A DNA stretch of 18,049 bases from Verrucomicrobiota bacterium (lineage in GTDB: Bacteria; Verrucomicrobiota; Verrucomicrobiia; Chthoniobacterales; UBA10450): positions 1 through 18,049 of the forward strand of contig QHNF01000055.1 in NCBI GenBank assembly GCA_003218345.1, written 5' to 3'. This document shows, piece by piece, positions 7,971-14,118 of the stretch (positions are counted from its first letter, which is position 1; each line of letters opens with the position of its first letter). The notes under the pieces were generated by a model. It saw only the letters and a program-made list of their open reading frames with translations. It ran no database searches and had not been told where the DNA came from. Position numbers and translations under genes: made by a program.

Positions 7971-8120
7971 TTCAAGGTTGATGGAACATCAGCTCGCAAT
8001 TTCGGGGCAATTCATTTTTCTGGTTATCATACGGATGTAACTAGACAAGAAAGTTAGGCATCAAGTTGTTATAAAAAAAGGGGATTGCTATTAGGGTCAA
8101 CTCCGGCTATTTAACAACAC

Positions 8121-8576
8121 ATGGATACATCTGCTGAAGCTCTAGAAGAAGCGATCTCAATTCGCCGACAAATTGATAGTTTGGAAAAACGTCTCTCCTC
8201 AATCCTGAGCGGCTCAGCTCCGAGAGCCACAGGACCTACCCAAGCGGGGCCGAGACCCACAGCCCCTGCACAGGAAGGGCGCTATTTCTCGGCTACCACT
8301 CGAGCCAAGCTTTCGGAAGCTGCTAAAGCTCGTTGGGCAAAACAAAAGACCACGGCGAAACCAGCGCCTGCCAAAAAGAAAGGCGCGCTCACGCCCGCAG
8401 GCCGAAGAAGGCTTTCTGAGCTAATGAGGGCTCGCTGGGCGGCACGAAGAAAAGCCGGTGGGACGAAAACAGCTCCGGCACCGAAAAAAGGCGGACTGAC
8501 GCCTGCCGGGCGAAAACGGCTTTCCCAGCTAATGAAAGCTCGCTGGGCGGCAAGAAGGAAAGGTGGGGCGAAGTAA
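8121..8576 (+). CDS. Small basic protein with three NUMOD3-like repeats, putative nucleic-acid binding
   Basis: A 151-residue, strongly Lys/Arg-rich protein that I do not recognise as a named gene. Residues 1-30 form a heptad-like helix (ALEEAISIRRQIDSLEKRL), probably a coiled coil, followed by a Pro/Ala/Gly linker. Three copies of a helical motif follow: TTRAKLSEAAKARWAKQK (about 59-76), LTPAGRRRLSELMRARWAARRK (90-111) and LTPAGRKRLSQLMKARWAARRK (126-147), joined by Ala/Pro/Lys linkers. The last two are also near-identical as DNA, indicating recent duplication. The T-R-x-K-[LI]-S-E-A-x-K-x-R-W pattern resembles the NUMOD3 DNA-binding module of homing nucleases, but no nuclease domain is present. 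A histone-like or DNA-bridging role (coiled coil to multimerise, repeats to bind) is inference. ATG 8121 has no clear Shine-Dalgarno site. The 150 bp upstream is AT-rich and shared with divergent ubiE. Confidence 0.7.
   Translation: MDTSAEALEEAISIRRQIDSLEKRLSSILSGSAPRATGPTQAGPRPTAPAQEGRYFSATTRAKLSEAAKARWAKQKTTAKPAPAKKKGALTPAGRRRLSELMRARWAARRKAGGTKTAPAPKKGGLTPAGRKRLSQLMKARWAARRKGGAK
8373..8567 (+). repeat. Internal coding duplication in the basic protein gene
   Basis: The segments 8373-8462 and 8484-8567 encode near-identical peptides and share long nucleotide identity, for example GCTCGCTGGGCGGCA in both. They look like a recent tandem duplication of a roughly 37-codon unit. A third, diverged copy precedes them around 8295-8350. 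Confidence 0.7.
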
Positions 8577-8657
8577 TCTTTCGATCCGAACCGGCATGGC
8601 GGGCATTCCGGTTGTTTTGCTCCTGGTGAAGGTCAGTGTGGAGGAAGCCAGGGCCAT

Positions 8658-8739
8658 TGCTCGCGAGAGGACTCGAACCTCCACGGGTTTCCCCATACGG
8701 TCCTGAGCCGTACGCGTCTGCCAATTCCGCCACGCGAGC
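8658..8739 (-). tRNA. tRNA-Leu (anticodon CAG)
   Basis: The minus strand starts GCTCGCG (8739-8733), which pairs with CGCGAGC (8665-8659), and ends with discriminator base A at 8658. The D-arm region reads GGCGGAATTGGCAGACGC. The anticodon stem GTACGG/CCGTAT encloses the loop CTCAGGA, giving anticodon CAG. A variable arm (TGGGGAAACCCG) marks a class II tRNA. The T-arm reads GAGGTTCGAGTCCTC. At 82 nt with a variable arm and a Leu-type acceptor it is a clear tRNA-Leu for CUG codons. The terminal CCA is not encoded. No integrase or attachment-site repeat was seen next to it. Confidence 0.96.
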
Positions 8740-8834
8740 ATAAGGCAGTGGCCCTACAGTGCGCGCGCGCGCCCCAGCTGCAAGGCCAAACCATGGGCCA
8801 TAGCGGGAAGGAAGCGAGTCGTATCCAGACTAGA

Positions 8835-9713
8835 TTAGCCGGAACCTCTCTTGCGCGCGCGAACTTCCAATTGATGAGCTTTGCGCACCTGGCCCAGAGA
8901 GCGCAAAAGGTCGGCGTAATTGGACACGACAATCTCGTAATCCTTCGAGGGTTTCTCTTTCACCTCCTCCCAAGTCTTAAGCGAAGCTTGATAAAGCTCT
9001 GCCGCTTTCTCATACTCGCCGCGTGAATGATAGACCACCGCCAGGTTGCATTTTGACTGCGCTATGTCGGGCAGCGGAGGTGGATGTAATTTTTCGCGTA
9101 TCGCCAACGCGCGGAGATGTATTTTCTCTGCTTCAGTGTAACGGCGCTCGTTTGTGTAGAACACCGCCAGGTTATTCAGCACTGACGCTACGTCGGCATG
9201 ATCAGGCCCGAGTTGCTTCTCGTAAATCTGTAAAGCATGCAGATAACACGGCTCCGCGGCTTTTTGTCGTCCGGACTTACGCAAGATCAGCGCAACATTG
9301 TTTAACATTGTGCCGAGATCCGAATAAGGAACGTCTTCAATTTGGGAGCCCGCGGCTATTGCTTTCTGGTAGAAATTGACCGCCTCCTCGGAGTGGCCAA
9401 GGCTATCACATAACAATGCCAGCCTGCGGGCGGAGCGAAAAATGGCGCGATGATCTGGCGGTTTTACCTTTTCCAGAATTGCATGCGCCTTAAGCAAGTA
9501 TGCCTTGGCCGCCGCGCGATCTCCTTTTTGATCGAGAAGCTGTCCTAATTTCTCGAAGCTGGTCGCCACCGGAGTCGCGGTACCCGGGAAAGCACGCTTG
9601 GCGATTTCAAGCGCTGTTTCCGCAACGCGAATGGCCTGAGGCAAACGATTCGTGGCACGCAGAGTATCGAGTTTGTCGTTGAGGATGGTCCAAAGCTTTT
9701 CTTCACCCTTCAT
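8835..9713 (-). CDS. Tetratricopeptide-repeat protein, kinesin-light-chain type
   Basis: A protein of about 292 residues made almost wholly of TPR helices with the roughly 42-residue spacing of kinesin-light-chain-like repeats. The clearest units are LNNVALILRKSGRQKAAEPC and LNNLAVFYTNERRYTEAEKI, each preceded by a helix containing the y-x-x-AL-x-I-x-E-x-x-x-GPDH pattern. Such domains are protein-protein scaffolds, and no catalytic domain or signal peptide is visible. It is the last gene of the bamD-lptE operon: the lptE stop (TGA, 9722-9720) is followed within 6 nt by ATG 9713. TTG 9716, one codon earlier, is an alternative start, and GAGGGG lies upstream. The position suggests a role near outer-membrane biogenesis, but the sequence itself does not show one. 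The stop is TAA at 8837-8835. Confidence 0.82.
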   Translation of the reverse strand: MKGEEKLWTILNDKLDTLRATNRLPQAIRVAETALEIAKRAFPGTATPVATSFEKLGQLLDQKGDRAAAKAYLLKAHAILEKVKPPDHRAIFRSARRLALLCDSLGHSEEAVNFYQKAIAAGSQIEDVPYSDLGTMLNNVALILRKSGRQKAAEPCYLHALQIYEKQLGPDHADVASVLNNLAVFYTNERRYTEAEKIHLRALAIREKLHPPPLPDIAQSKCNLAVVYHSRGEYEKAAELYQASLKTWEEVKEKPSKDYEIVVSNYADLLRSLGQVRKAHQLEVRARKRGSG

Positions 9714-9719
9714 CAATCA

Positions 9720-10220
9720 TCACCACCCCTCGCTTAGTTGGCTAACTAATCGGGTAGCGAGGTCCTCGGTAGCAAGTGGCAAGGCTTGCCGTTCGTCGGT
9801 AGTCACGTCGCTGCTCACAAAGAAGCTAGTCGTTCCGACCGCTGCACTCTCTGCCAGCGGTTTGCCATCCCGTCCGGTCAGCGAGTACTTCACACTTAAC
9901 GCGAGATTAAACTCGGTTGTGGCCAGCACGTTCCCACGCACCGAGCGCGCCGGCAGACGGGTGATGCGGAATACTTCACCCTTCAGAGTCGCGTCCGCTT
10001 TATCGTCACTCGCTATCTGATACGTCCCATCCTGTTGTAATTGCTTGATCACAGTATCGGTGACCAATACTTCGACACGAGGAACGAGAGTCCGGTTTGC
10101 AAAAGTCGGGACCGCTATGCTGTGAACCTCACGCAGATAGTATGGCTTCACTGGCCCTATGTGATAGCCGAGGCAACCACTTAGGGCGAAACAGGACACT
10201 GCGGCAAATAAGGCTTTCAA
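9720..10220 (-). CDS. lptE: LPS-assembly lipoprotein LptE family
   Basis: A 166-residue lipoprotein. MKALFAAVSCFALSGCLGYH carries a signal peptide with lipobox LSGC (lipidated Cys16). The mature part, YHIGPVKPYYLREVHSIAVP followed by TFANRT and LVPRVEVLVTDTVIKQLQQDG, follows the LptE pattern: a lipoprotein start, then a strand ending in [VI]-x-[VI]-P-x-F-x-N and a helix ending L-x-x-D. Later strands (ADATLKGEVFRI, FNLALSVKYSLTG) complete the alpha/beta fold. LptE plugs the LptD barrel that inserts lipopolysaccharide into the outer leaflet. Translation starts at TTG 10220, which shares bases with the TGA stop of the upstream bamD-like gene (TTGA, 10220-10217), so the two are probably translationally coupled. 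LptD is not in this window. The family is divergent, so assignment rests on pattern and context. Confidence 0.8.
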   Translation of the reverse strand: MKALFAAVSCFALSGCLGYHIGPVKPYYLREVHSIAVPTFANRTLVPRVEVLVTDTVIKQLQQDGTYQIASDDKADATLKGEVFRITRLPARSVRGNVLATTEFNLALSVKYSLTGRDGKPLAESAAVGTTSFFVSSDVTTDERQALPLATEDLATRLVSQLSEGW

Positions 10221-11473
10221 GGCGCCGGTGAGGCGGACGCTTCGGGAGAGGCCGATGCCCCAGGAGTTGGAGACGCGCCAGAGCTACTGCCCGTGCTCGG
10301 CTGAGGCAGCAGCGGTTCAGGCGCAGTCGTGGTATCGGGTGCAAGCGAAGCCGGCGGCGGAAGCGAAATATCCGTCTCCGATGCAGGTAACGGTGCTTCA
10401 TTATTTGCCGGTCCCGGTTTGGTGGACCCGCTTCGGGCGGTGCGCGCTCCATGCGCGTCGCTCTTTTTCTTGCCAGCTTCTCCCACAGTAAAAGCAGGCT
10501 GAAGCGCGGCATCTCCGAACTTTGCGCGCAACTGATCGATTCGTTTCTTGGCTTGATTGCTTTCCTCTGATCCTGGCTGCTGGCGAATCACTTCGTTGTA
10601 GTAGATGACGGCCGCGCGATAATATTTTTGCTTGTCGTAAAATTTCGCAACCTTATATGAACTGGTCACCTGCTTGTGCTCAAGAAGGTCAAGGTTAGCC
10701 CGCGCCTGCGCGGCTTTCTCGCTTTTTGGATAGTGGAAGAGGAAATCTTGGAACGCAGTTTTGGCGTTGTTCGCCGCGGCGGCGTCCTTTGTGCCAGTCT
10801 GCTCTGCAGTGAACCAGATGTAACCGATCTGATATTGCGCGTCTACCGCGACTGGCTCGTTCGGGAACTTGTCCACCACGGCCTGGTACGCCTGAAGAGC
10901 CGCATCATTTGCACCCTGTTTCTCGCGAGCAAGACCGATGTCGAACTGCGCGCGCGCTGTATATTTTCCATATGGCGCGGTGCGAACAACGTTGGCGAAA
11001 ATAGTCACCGCGCGATCCAGCGACGATGCGTACGGAATGCCAAGGATTTTTAATTTCTTCGCGTTCAGATAAATTTCGCCCATGCGAAACTGCGCCTCGA
11101 CTGCCTCCTCGAAATGCGGACTACCGGGGTATTTTTCCACCAACTGCCCAAATGAATTCGCCGCTGCGAGATAAAGGTGCATCTGTTCCTGCAATTGAGC
11201 CGCGCGATAGAGCGCACCGGCAGCTAGGGCGTCTTTCGGATGATGTTTGACAAGAGTTTTGTAAGCCCTGACCGCGCGTTTCATGTTACCTTCTTTTTCG
11301 GCAGTCTGTCCGATCTGAAACAGCTCCGCAGCGTTGCCGCTTACTTCTTCCTCACCGGGCGCTACATACTTCGCTTTTTTCCCCGGTTGAAAGACGACAG
11401 AAGCCACGCTCGATTCGGACAAAAGAAATGCAGCGGCGGCGAAAATTAAAACGACGCGAACAACGAATTGCAT
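10217..11473 (-). CDS. bamD: BamD-like outer-membrane protein assembly factor (TPR/YfiO family) with Pro/Ser-rich tail
   Basis: A 418-residue secreted TPR protein. The signal peptide is about residues 1-25 (VVRVVLIFAAAAFLLSESSVAS). TPR/YfiO repeats run from about 48 to 320: AELFQIGQTAEKEGNMKRAV, AGALYRAAQLQEQMHLYLAA, AQFDIGLAREKQGANDAALQ and DAQYQIGYIWFTAEQTGTKD, each followed by a Y/F-x-x-[VL]-x-x-x-[FY]-P element. This is the architecture of BamD, which delivers outer-membrane proteins to the BamA insertase. Two oddities stand out. There is no lipobox cysteine, although BamD is normally a lipoprotein. The last 90 residues are a low-complexity Pro/Ala/Ser/Thr tail. It starts at ATG 11473 and overlaps lptE by 4 nt. 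Other TPR secretion proteins (YbgF/CpoB-like) are the main alternative. Confidence 0.72.
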   Translation of the reverse strand: MQFVVRVVLIFAAAAFLLSESSVASVVFQPGKKAKYVAPGEEEVSGNAAELFQIGQTAEKEGNMKRAVRAYKTLVKHHPKDALAAGALYRAAQLQEQMHLYLAAANSFGQLVEKYPGSPHFEEAVEAQFRMGEIYLNAKKLKILGIPYASSLDRAVTIFANVVRTAPYGKYTARAQFDIGLAREKQGANDAALQAYQAVVDKFPNEPVAVDAQYQIGYIWFTAEQTGTKDAAAANNAKTAFQDFLFHYPKSEKAAQARANLDLLEHKQVTSSYKVAKFYDKQKYYRAAVIYYNEVIRQQPGSEESNQAKKRIDQLRAKFGDAALQPAFTVGEAGKKKSDAHGARTARSGSTKPGPANNEAPLPASETDISLPPPASLAPDTTTAPEPLLPQPSTGSSSGASPTPGASASPEASASPAP

Positions 11474-11616
11474 GGGTGCCCGCAGGGTAGTTAACTTATC
11501 CGCCCAGTCAAGTTTCAGCAGTCATTATCGCGCAGTTGCTCCGCCGGAATATTCGCCTTTCCTGGAGCGGAAACCTTTCCCAAGATGCAAAAAACCGGCT
11601 ACTCTTCTGATCTGAT

Positions 11617-12495
11617 TTGAATCTGACCGATCAGCAAAAAATACGCATCGGCTCATGCGCGTGGAGCTTTGAAGACTGGCGTGGTGCTTTTTATCCGTTG
11701 GATTTGCCGGAGTCTCACTGGTTGGAATTTTACGCCAACTATTTCTTGGCCGTTGAAGTAGACTCAACGTTTCATGCTGCCCCGGCTGCAAATAGCATCC
11801 GTCGTTGGGTTGAAATGATTCCAGCCAGCTTCCGTTTCACCTGTAAACTTCCCCGTCAAATCACACACACCTGCCGCCTGCGCGACTGCACCGCCGAGTT
11901 GACCTCATTTCTCTATGCCATCGAACCGCTCGGGCCAAAGCTCCAGGTCATTCTTATCCAACTTCCGCCTTCGTTCGTGCCCAGGGACGGCAAGCTAGCG
12001 TTGCGTAAGTTTCTCGAACAGCTTCCACGGGATTTTCGTTTCGCGATTGAATTTCGTCACGCCGGATGGCATCGGCCCCAGTTTATTCGGCTTCTAGAAA
12101 AGTATCGCATTTGCTGGGTATGGGCCGATACCACTCCGCTCAACGAACGAAATCTTGCCCCGTTCGAGTTCCTGCCGCGCACCACCGACTTCCTTTATCT
12201 GCGTCTGCTCGGCGATTATGCAACGAAATATGATATCAGTGGCGAGCACGTCCATCGTTACGAAGAGCTGCTGTGGAAACGCGAAGCTGCGCTCGAAAGC
12301 TGGTCACTGAAAATTGAGCGGCATCTTCCCGAAGTGCGGAATGTCTGGGCATTCGTCAGCAATCACTTCGAAGGCTTTGCTCCGGAAACCTGCCAACGCC
12401 TCGCCCAGCGTCTCGGATTTGTGTTGCCTCTACCTTCAGAAACAGAACAGGCGTCCTCGACACAGAGAGGGTCGCAGCTCGATCTTCAGTTATAG
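11617..12495 (+). CDS. DUF72 (YecE-like) family protein
   Basis: A 292-residue protein of the DUF72 family, a TIM-barrel-like fold whose biochemical role is not settled. It opens with IRIGSCAWSFEDWRGAFYP (10-28), the family's I-x-x-G-x-x-x-W motif. VEVDSTFHAAPAANSIRRW (46-64) corresponds to the family's vE-x-n-s-t-F-Y-x-x-P, and FRFTCKLPRQITH (72-84) corresponds to the F-x-F-x-x-K-x-P-x-x-[IL]-T-H element. Toward the C-terminus are WADTTPL and FLYLRLLG, with VWAFVSNHFEGFAPETCQRL near the end, matching the family's vy-v-f-n-N-x-x-x-g-x-a-p-x-n-a. The reading frame is open back only to a TGA at 11608. The start is therefore TTG 11617 or a nearby non-ATG codon; no good ribosome site is seen. It is divergent from bamD across a 143-bp spacer with no obvious feature. 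Confidence 0.85.
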   Translation: MNLTDQQKIRIGSCAWSFEDWRGAFYPLDLPESHWLEFYANYFLAVEVDSTFHAAPAANSIRRWVEMIPASFRFTCKLPRQITHTCRLRDCTAELTSFLYAIEPLGPKLQVILIQLPPSFVPRDGKLALRKFLEQLPRDFRFAIEFRHAGWHRPQFIRLLEKYRICWVWADTTPLNERNLAPFEFLPRTTDFLYLRLLGDYATKYDISGEHVHRYEELLWKREAALESWSLKIERHLPEVRNVWAFVSNHFEGFAPETCQRLAQRLGFVLPLPSETEQASSTQRGSQLDLQL

Positions 12496-12538
12496 CTTGT
12501 ATTTGAAATAAGCCGGCAGACTGGCAATGCCGGGAGTG

Positions 12539-12653
12539 TGACAAATGACAAATGACAAATGACAAATGACGAATGACCAATGACCAATGACCAATGACCA
12601 ATGACCAATGACCAATGACCAATGACGAATCACGAATCACGAATCACGAATCA
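12539..12653 (+). repeat. Heptamer tandem array, 16 full units (TGACNAA/TCACGAA)
   Basis: Sixteen perfect-register 7-bp units: four TGACAAA (12539-12566), one TGACGAA, seven TGACCAA (12574-12622), one TGACGAA and three TCACGAA (12630-12650), then a partial TCA. Units are ordered in blocks by variant, as expected from slippage or unequal exchange. It lies between the convergent DUF72 and PHP genes, and the PHP frame ends inside it. There are no spacers, so it is not a CRISPR array. Confidence 0.95.
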
Positions 12654-13458
12654 TTACGCTTCGGCATTTGTGTTTTTCGTAAACACATACTTCGCGAATC
12701 CCTAAGATCGACATCTTCTCGGCCAGCCGCTGAAAGTTATCGCCAAGTTGCACGTGCGAGTGCGCGTCGGAGGCAATCGTAAAAGGGATCCCCTTCTCTA
12801 TCGCGAGTTCAATAATTCGATCGCTTGGGTAAAGTTCGTTCACTGGCTTGCGCCATCCAGCGGTGGAAAGCTCGATCGCGAGATTCCGCGCGCGAATGAA
12901 ATCCAGTGTTTCGTTGACGAGAGTATCGATTTTTACACTTGGCCGATGACCATGGATTTTGATGAGATCGAGATGGGCCAGGCAATCGATTAGCCCAGTC
13001 GTTGCTATTTCGCGGACACGGCGAAAGTAATCGGCATTAATCGCATCAATATCGCGGCCTTCGAACTGTGCCGCGCCATCTGGCACGCTGTCGAACATCT
13101 GATCAGCGCACTGGAGAAAATGGACTGAGCCCAACACAAAATCGAGTTTTTCCCAATGCTTCTCAATCCAGTTTCGGCCAGCCGCAGAGTGAATGGGATC
13201 GTTATCCAACTCGATGCCGGTGCGGATTTTTACATCTAGATTTCTTTCTAGCAAACGATCGATTTCATCAAAGTCGATTCCGGTGTGATAACGATCGTGG
13301 TCGGTAAAAGCGATATCGGTTAAACCCAATTTGCGCGCCGAATCCGTCCAGGGCTGGAGAAGCGTCTGCGTGTATCGCTGCACTCGATGTCCCTGCGGAT
13401 GCGTGTGATAGTCTGAGAAGAGCTGACAGGTCCTTGTTGATAGTTGGCTCACCGACAC
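12637..13458 (-). CDS. PHP-domain phosphoesterase, histidinol-phosphatase-like
   Basis: A 273-residue PHP-family metal-dependent phosphoesterase, closest in layout to HisK/HisJ-type histidinol phosphatases of histidine biosynthesis. Metal-binding motifs are complete: DYHTH (16-20), FTDHD (51-55), Glu83 in GIELD, GSVHF (110-114, His113), HLD (162-164) and SDAH (230-233). Other PHP phosphatases cannot be excluded, and no his genes are nearby. The start appears to be GTG 13458. No ATG is available before the DYHTH motif, which sits at the usual distance from the N-terminus. Both ends touch repeat DNA: the start codon lies in the loop of an 11-bp inverted repeat, and the last five residues (MIRDS) and the TGA stop are supplied by the heptamer array. 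It follows the BsuPI gene by 59 nt. Confidence 0.82.
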   Translation of the reverse strand: MSVSQLSTRTCQLFSDYHTHPQGHRVQRYTQTLLQPWTDSARKLGLTDIAFTDHDRYHTGIDFDEIDRLLERNLDVKIRTGIELDNDPIHSAAGRNWIEKHWEKLDFVLGSVHFLQCADQMFDSVPDGAAQFEGRDIDAINADYFRRVREIATTGLIDCLAHLDLIKIHGHRPSVKIDTLVNETLDFIRARNLAIELSTAGWRKPVNELYPSDRIIELAIEKGIPFTIASDAHSHVQLGDNFQRLAEKMSILGIREVCVYEKHKCRSVMIRDS

Positions 13459-13482
13459 GATTTGACTCTATCAACTATCAAC
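13436..13482. promoter_or_regulatory. 11-bp inverted repeat enclosing the PHP gene start codon
   Basis: GTTGATAGTTG (13436-13446) and CAACTATCAAC (13472-13482) are perfect inverse copies separated by 25 nt. The GTG start codon (13458-13456) lies in the loop. In the transcript this hairpin would involve the 5' leader and codons 5-8, and it could restrict initiation. It derives from the adjacent CTATCAA array, so it may be incidental. Confidence 0.45.
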
Positions 13483-13495
13483 TATCGGCTATCAA
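13468..13495 (+). repeat. Heptamer tandem array, four units of CTATCAA
   Basis: CTATCAA, CTATCAA, CTATCGG and CTATCAA occupy 13468-13495, between the BsuPI and PHP genes and followed at once by a CCCCGAAAGG palindrome. An inverse copy of the unit lies inside the PHP gene at 13436-13446. Confidence 0.85.
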
Positions 13496-13512
13496 CCCCG
13501 AAAGGCTTCGGT
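13494..13512. repeat. Short palindromic repeat, copy 1
   Basis: CAACCCCGAAAGGCTTCGG is an imperfect palindrome. A second copy, CAACCCCGAAAGGTTTCGG, occurs on the opposite strand at 14066-14086. It sits immediately downstream of the BsuPI gene and might act as a terminator or mRNA-end stem, but no T-run follows. Confidence 0.45.
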
Positions 13513-13517
13513 TCAAC

Positions 13518-14051
13518 TCAAGGCACAGCGAGGAATTTTTGCCGGATTTGTAACTCCGTGTATTGCGGAAAGAAAACTTCGGCGATAAAGACTTTGTTCG
13601 GCGTGAGATCACGCGTCGCGATTGTTTCGTTATATTCGATTCGTTCCTGTGGGTTAATTAAAATGGTTACTGGCTTCGCTACGATGGCGTGATTGTCAGA
13701 CCACTTCGTCAGGATGTCTCCCGTGGAATTCCTCAAATAAATTTCGATCCGCTGGTTCGTCGGAAAGTCGAGCGTAACAGGACGTTTGGACAAATTTGCC
13801 AGCGTCACTTTAATACCGAGCTGGCGGACCTCTGATAGCTTAATGGTCTGCGGCGTGATCTGGAGATCGAGAGCCAGCCCACGCAATCTTGGATCTTTAT
13901 ATTGCGGTACTACTTCGGGAGAAAATGGATGTAGAATGCGGCTCAACCAACCGCGTCTGCGCGCCGGTGTCGCTGTGGGCGCGCTATCCTGACCAAGAAT
14001 GCTCCCGGCGACAAAGAATATCAGAAGCAGCAAAACAAGATAGCGCTTCAT
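13518..14051 (-). CDS. Secreted BsuPI-domain (intracellular proteinase inhibitor-like) protein
   Basis: A 177-residue protein with signal peptide MKRYLVLLLLIFFVAGSILGQ, then a short Pro/Arg-rich segment (SAPTATPARRRGWLSRILHP) and a beta-sandwich of about 110 residues. The sandwich has the BsuPI pattern: IKVTLANLSKRPVTLDFPTN, then QRIEIYLRNSTGDILTKWSD, then a proline/glycine turn and IEYNETI. BsuPI was first described as an inhibitor of a Bacillus subtilis intracellular protease, but most family members are exported and of unknown role. The frame stays open upstream to 14195, but ATG 14051 is chosen because it starts the signal peptide. A perfect 8-bp-stem palindrome lies 15 nt upstream of this ATG. 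Divergent from the secreted protein at 14119. Confidence 0.75.
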   Translation of the reverse strand: MKRYLVLLLLIFFVAGSILGQDSAPTATPARRRGWLSRILHPFSPEVVPQYKDPRLRGLALDLQITPQTIKLSEVRQLGIKVTLANLSKRPVTLDFPTNQRIEIYLRNSTGDILTKWSDNHAIVAKPVTILINPQERIEYNETIATRDLTPNKVFIAEVFFPQYTELQIRQKFLAVP

Positions 14052-14065
14052 GAGCGGGTAAAAAG

Positions 14066-14086
14066 CCCCGAAACCTTTCGGGGTTG
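14066..14086. repeat. Short palindromic repeat, copy 2
   Basis: CCCCGAAA-CC-TTTCGGGG (14066-14083) is a perfect 8-bp stem with a 2-nt loop. It lies in the 67-bp spacer between divergent genes, just upstream of the BsuPI start where the ribosome site would be. It is the inverse counterpart of the copy at 13494-13512. Confidence 0.55.
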
Positions 14087-14118
14087 CCAAAATCCTGTCA
14101 AACCGTTTATCAATCGGC

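Noticed and set aside
8757..8774. Alternating GC run (GTGCGCGCGCGCGCC) as a Z-DNA or regulatory site
   Set aside because: It is short, in GC-rich spacer DNA, with no supporting context.
8658..8834. tRNA-Leu as an integration site for a mobile element
   Set aside because: There is no integrase, no direct repeat of the tRNA 3' end and no change in gene type nearby.
12513..12533. CCGGCA/TGCCGG stem between the DUF72 and PHP genes as terminator
   Set aside because: It has only a 6-bp stem with a 9-nt loop and no T-run; too weak to annotate.
12356..12640. Minus-strand open frame rich in SLVIGHW-type repeats
   Set aside because: It is just the heptamer array translated plus antisense of the DUF72 gene.
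12539..12653. Considered as a CRISPR array
   Set aside because: The 7-bp units are contiguous with no spacers, and no cas gene is present.
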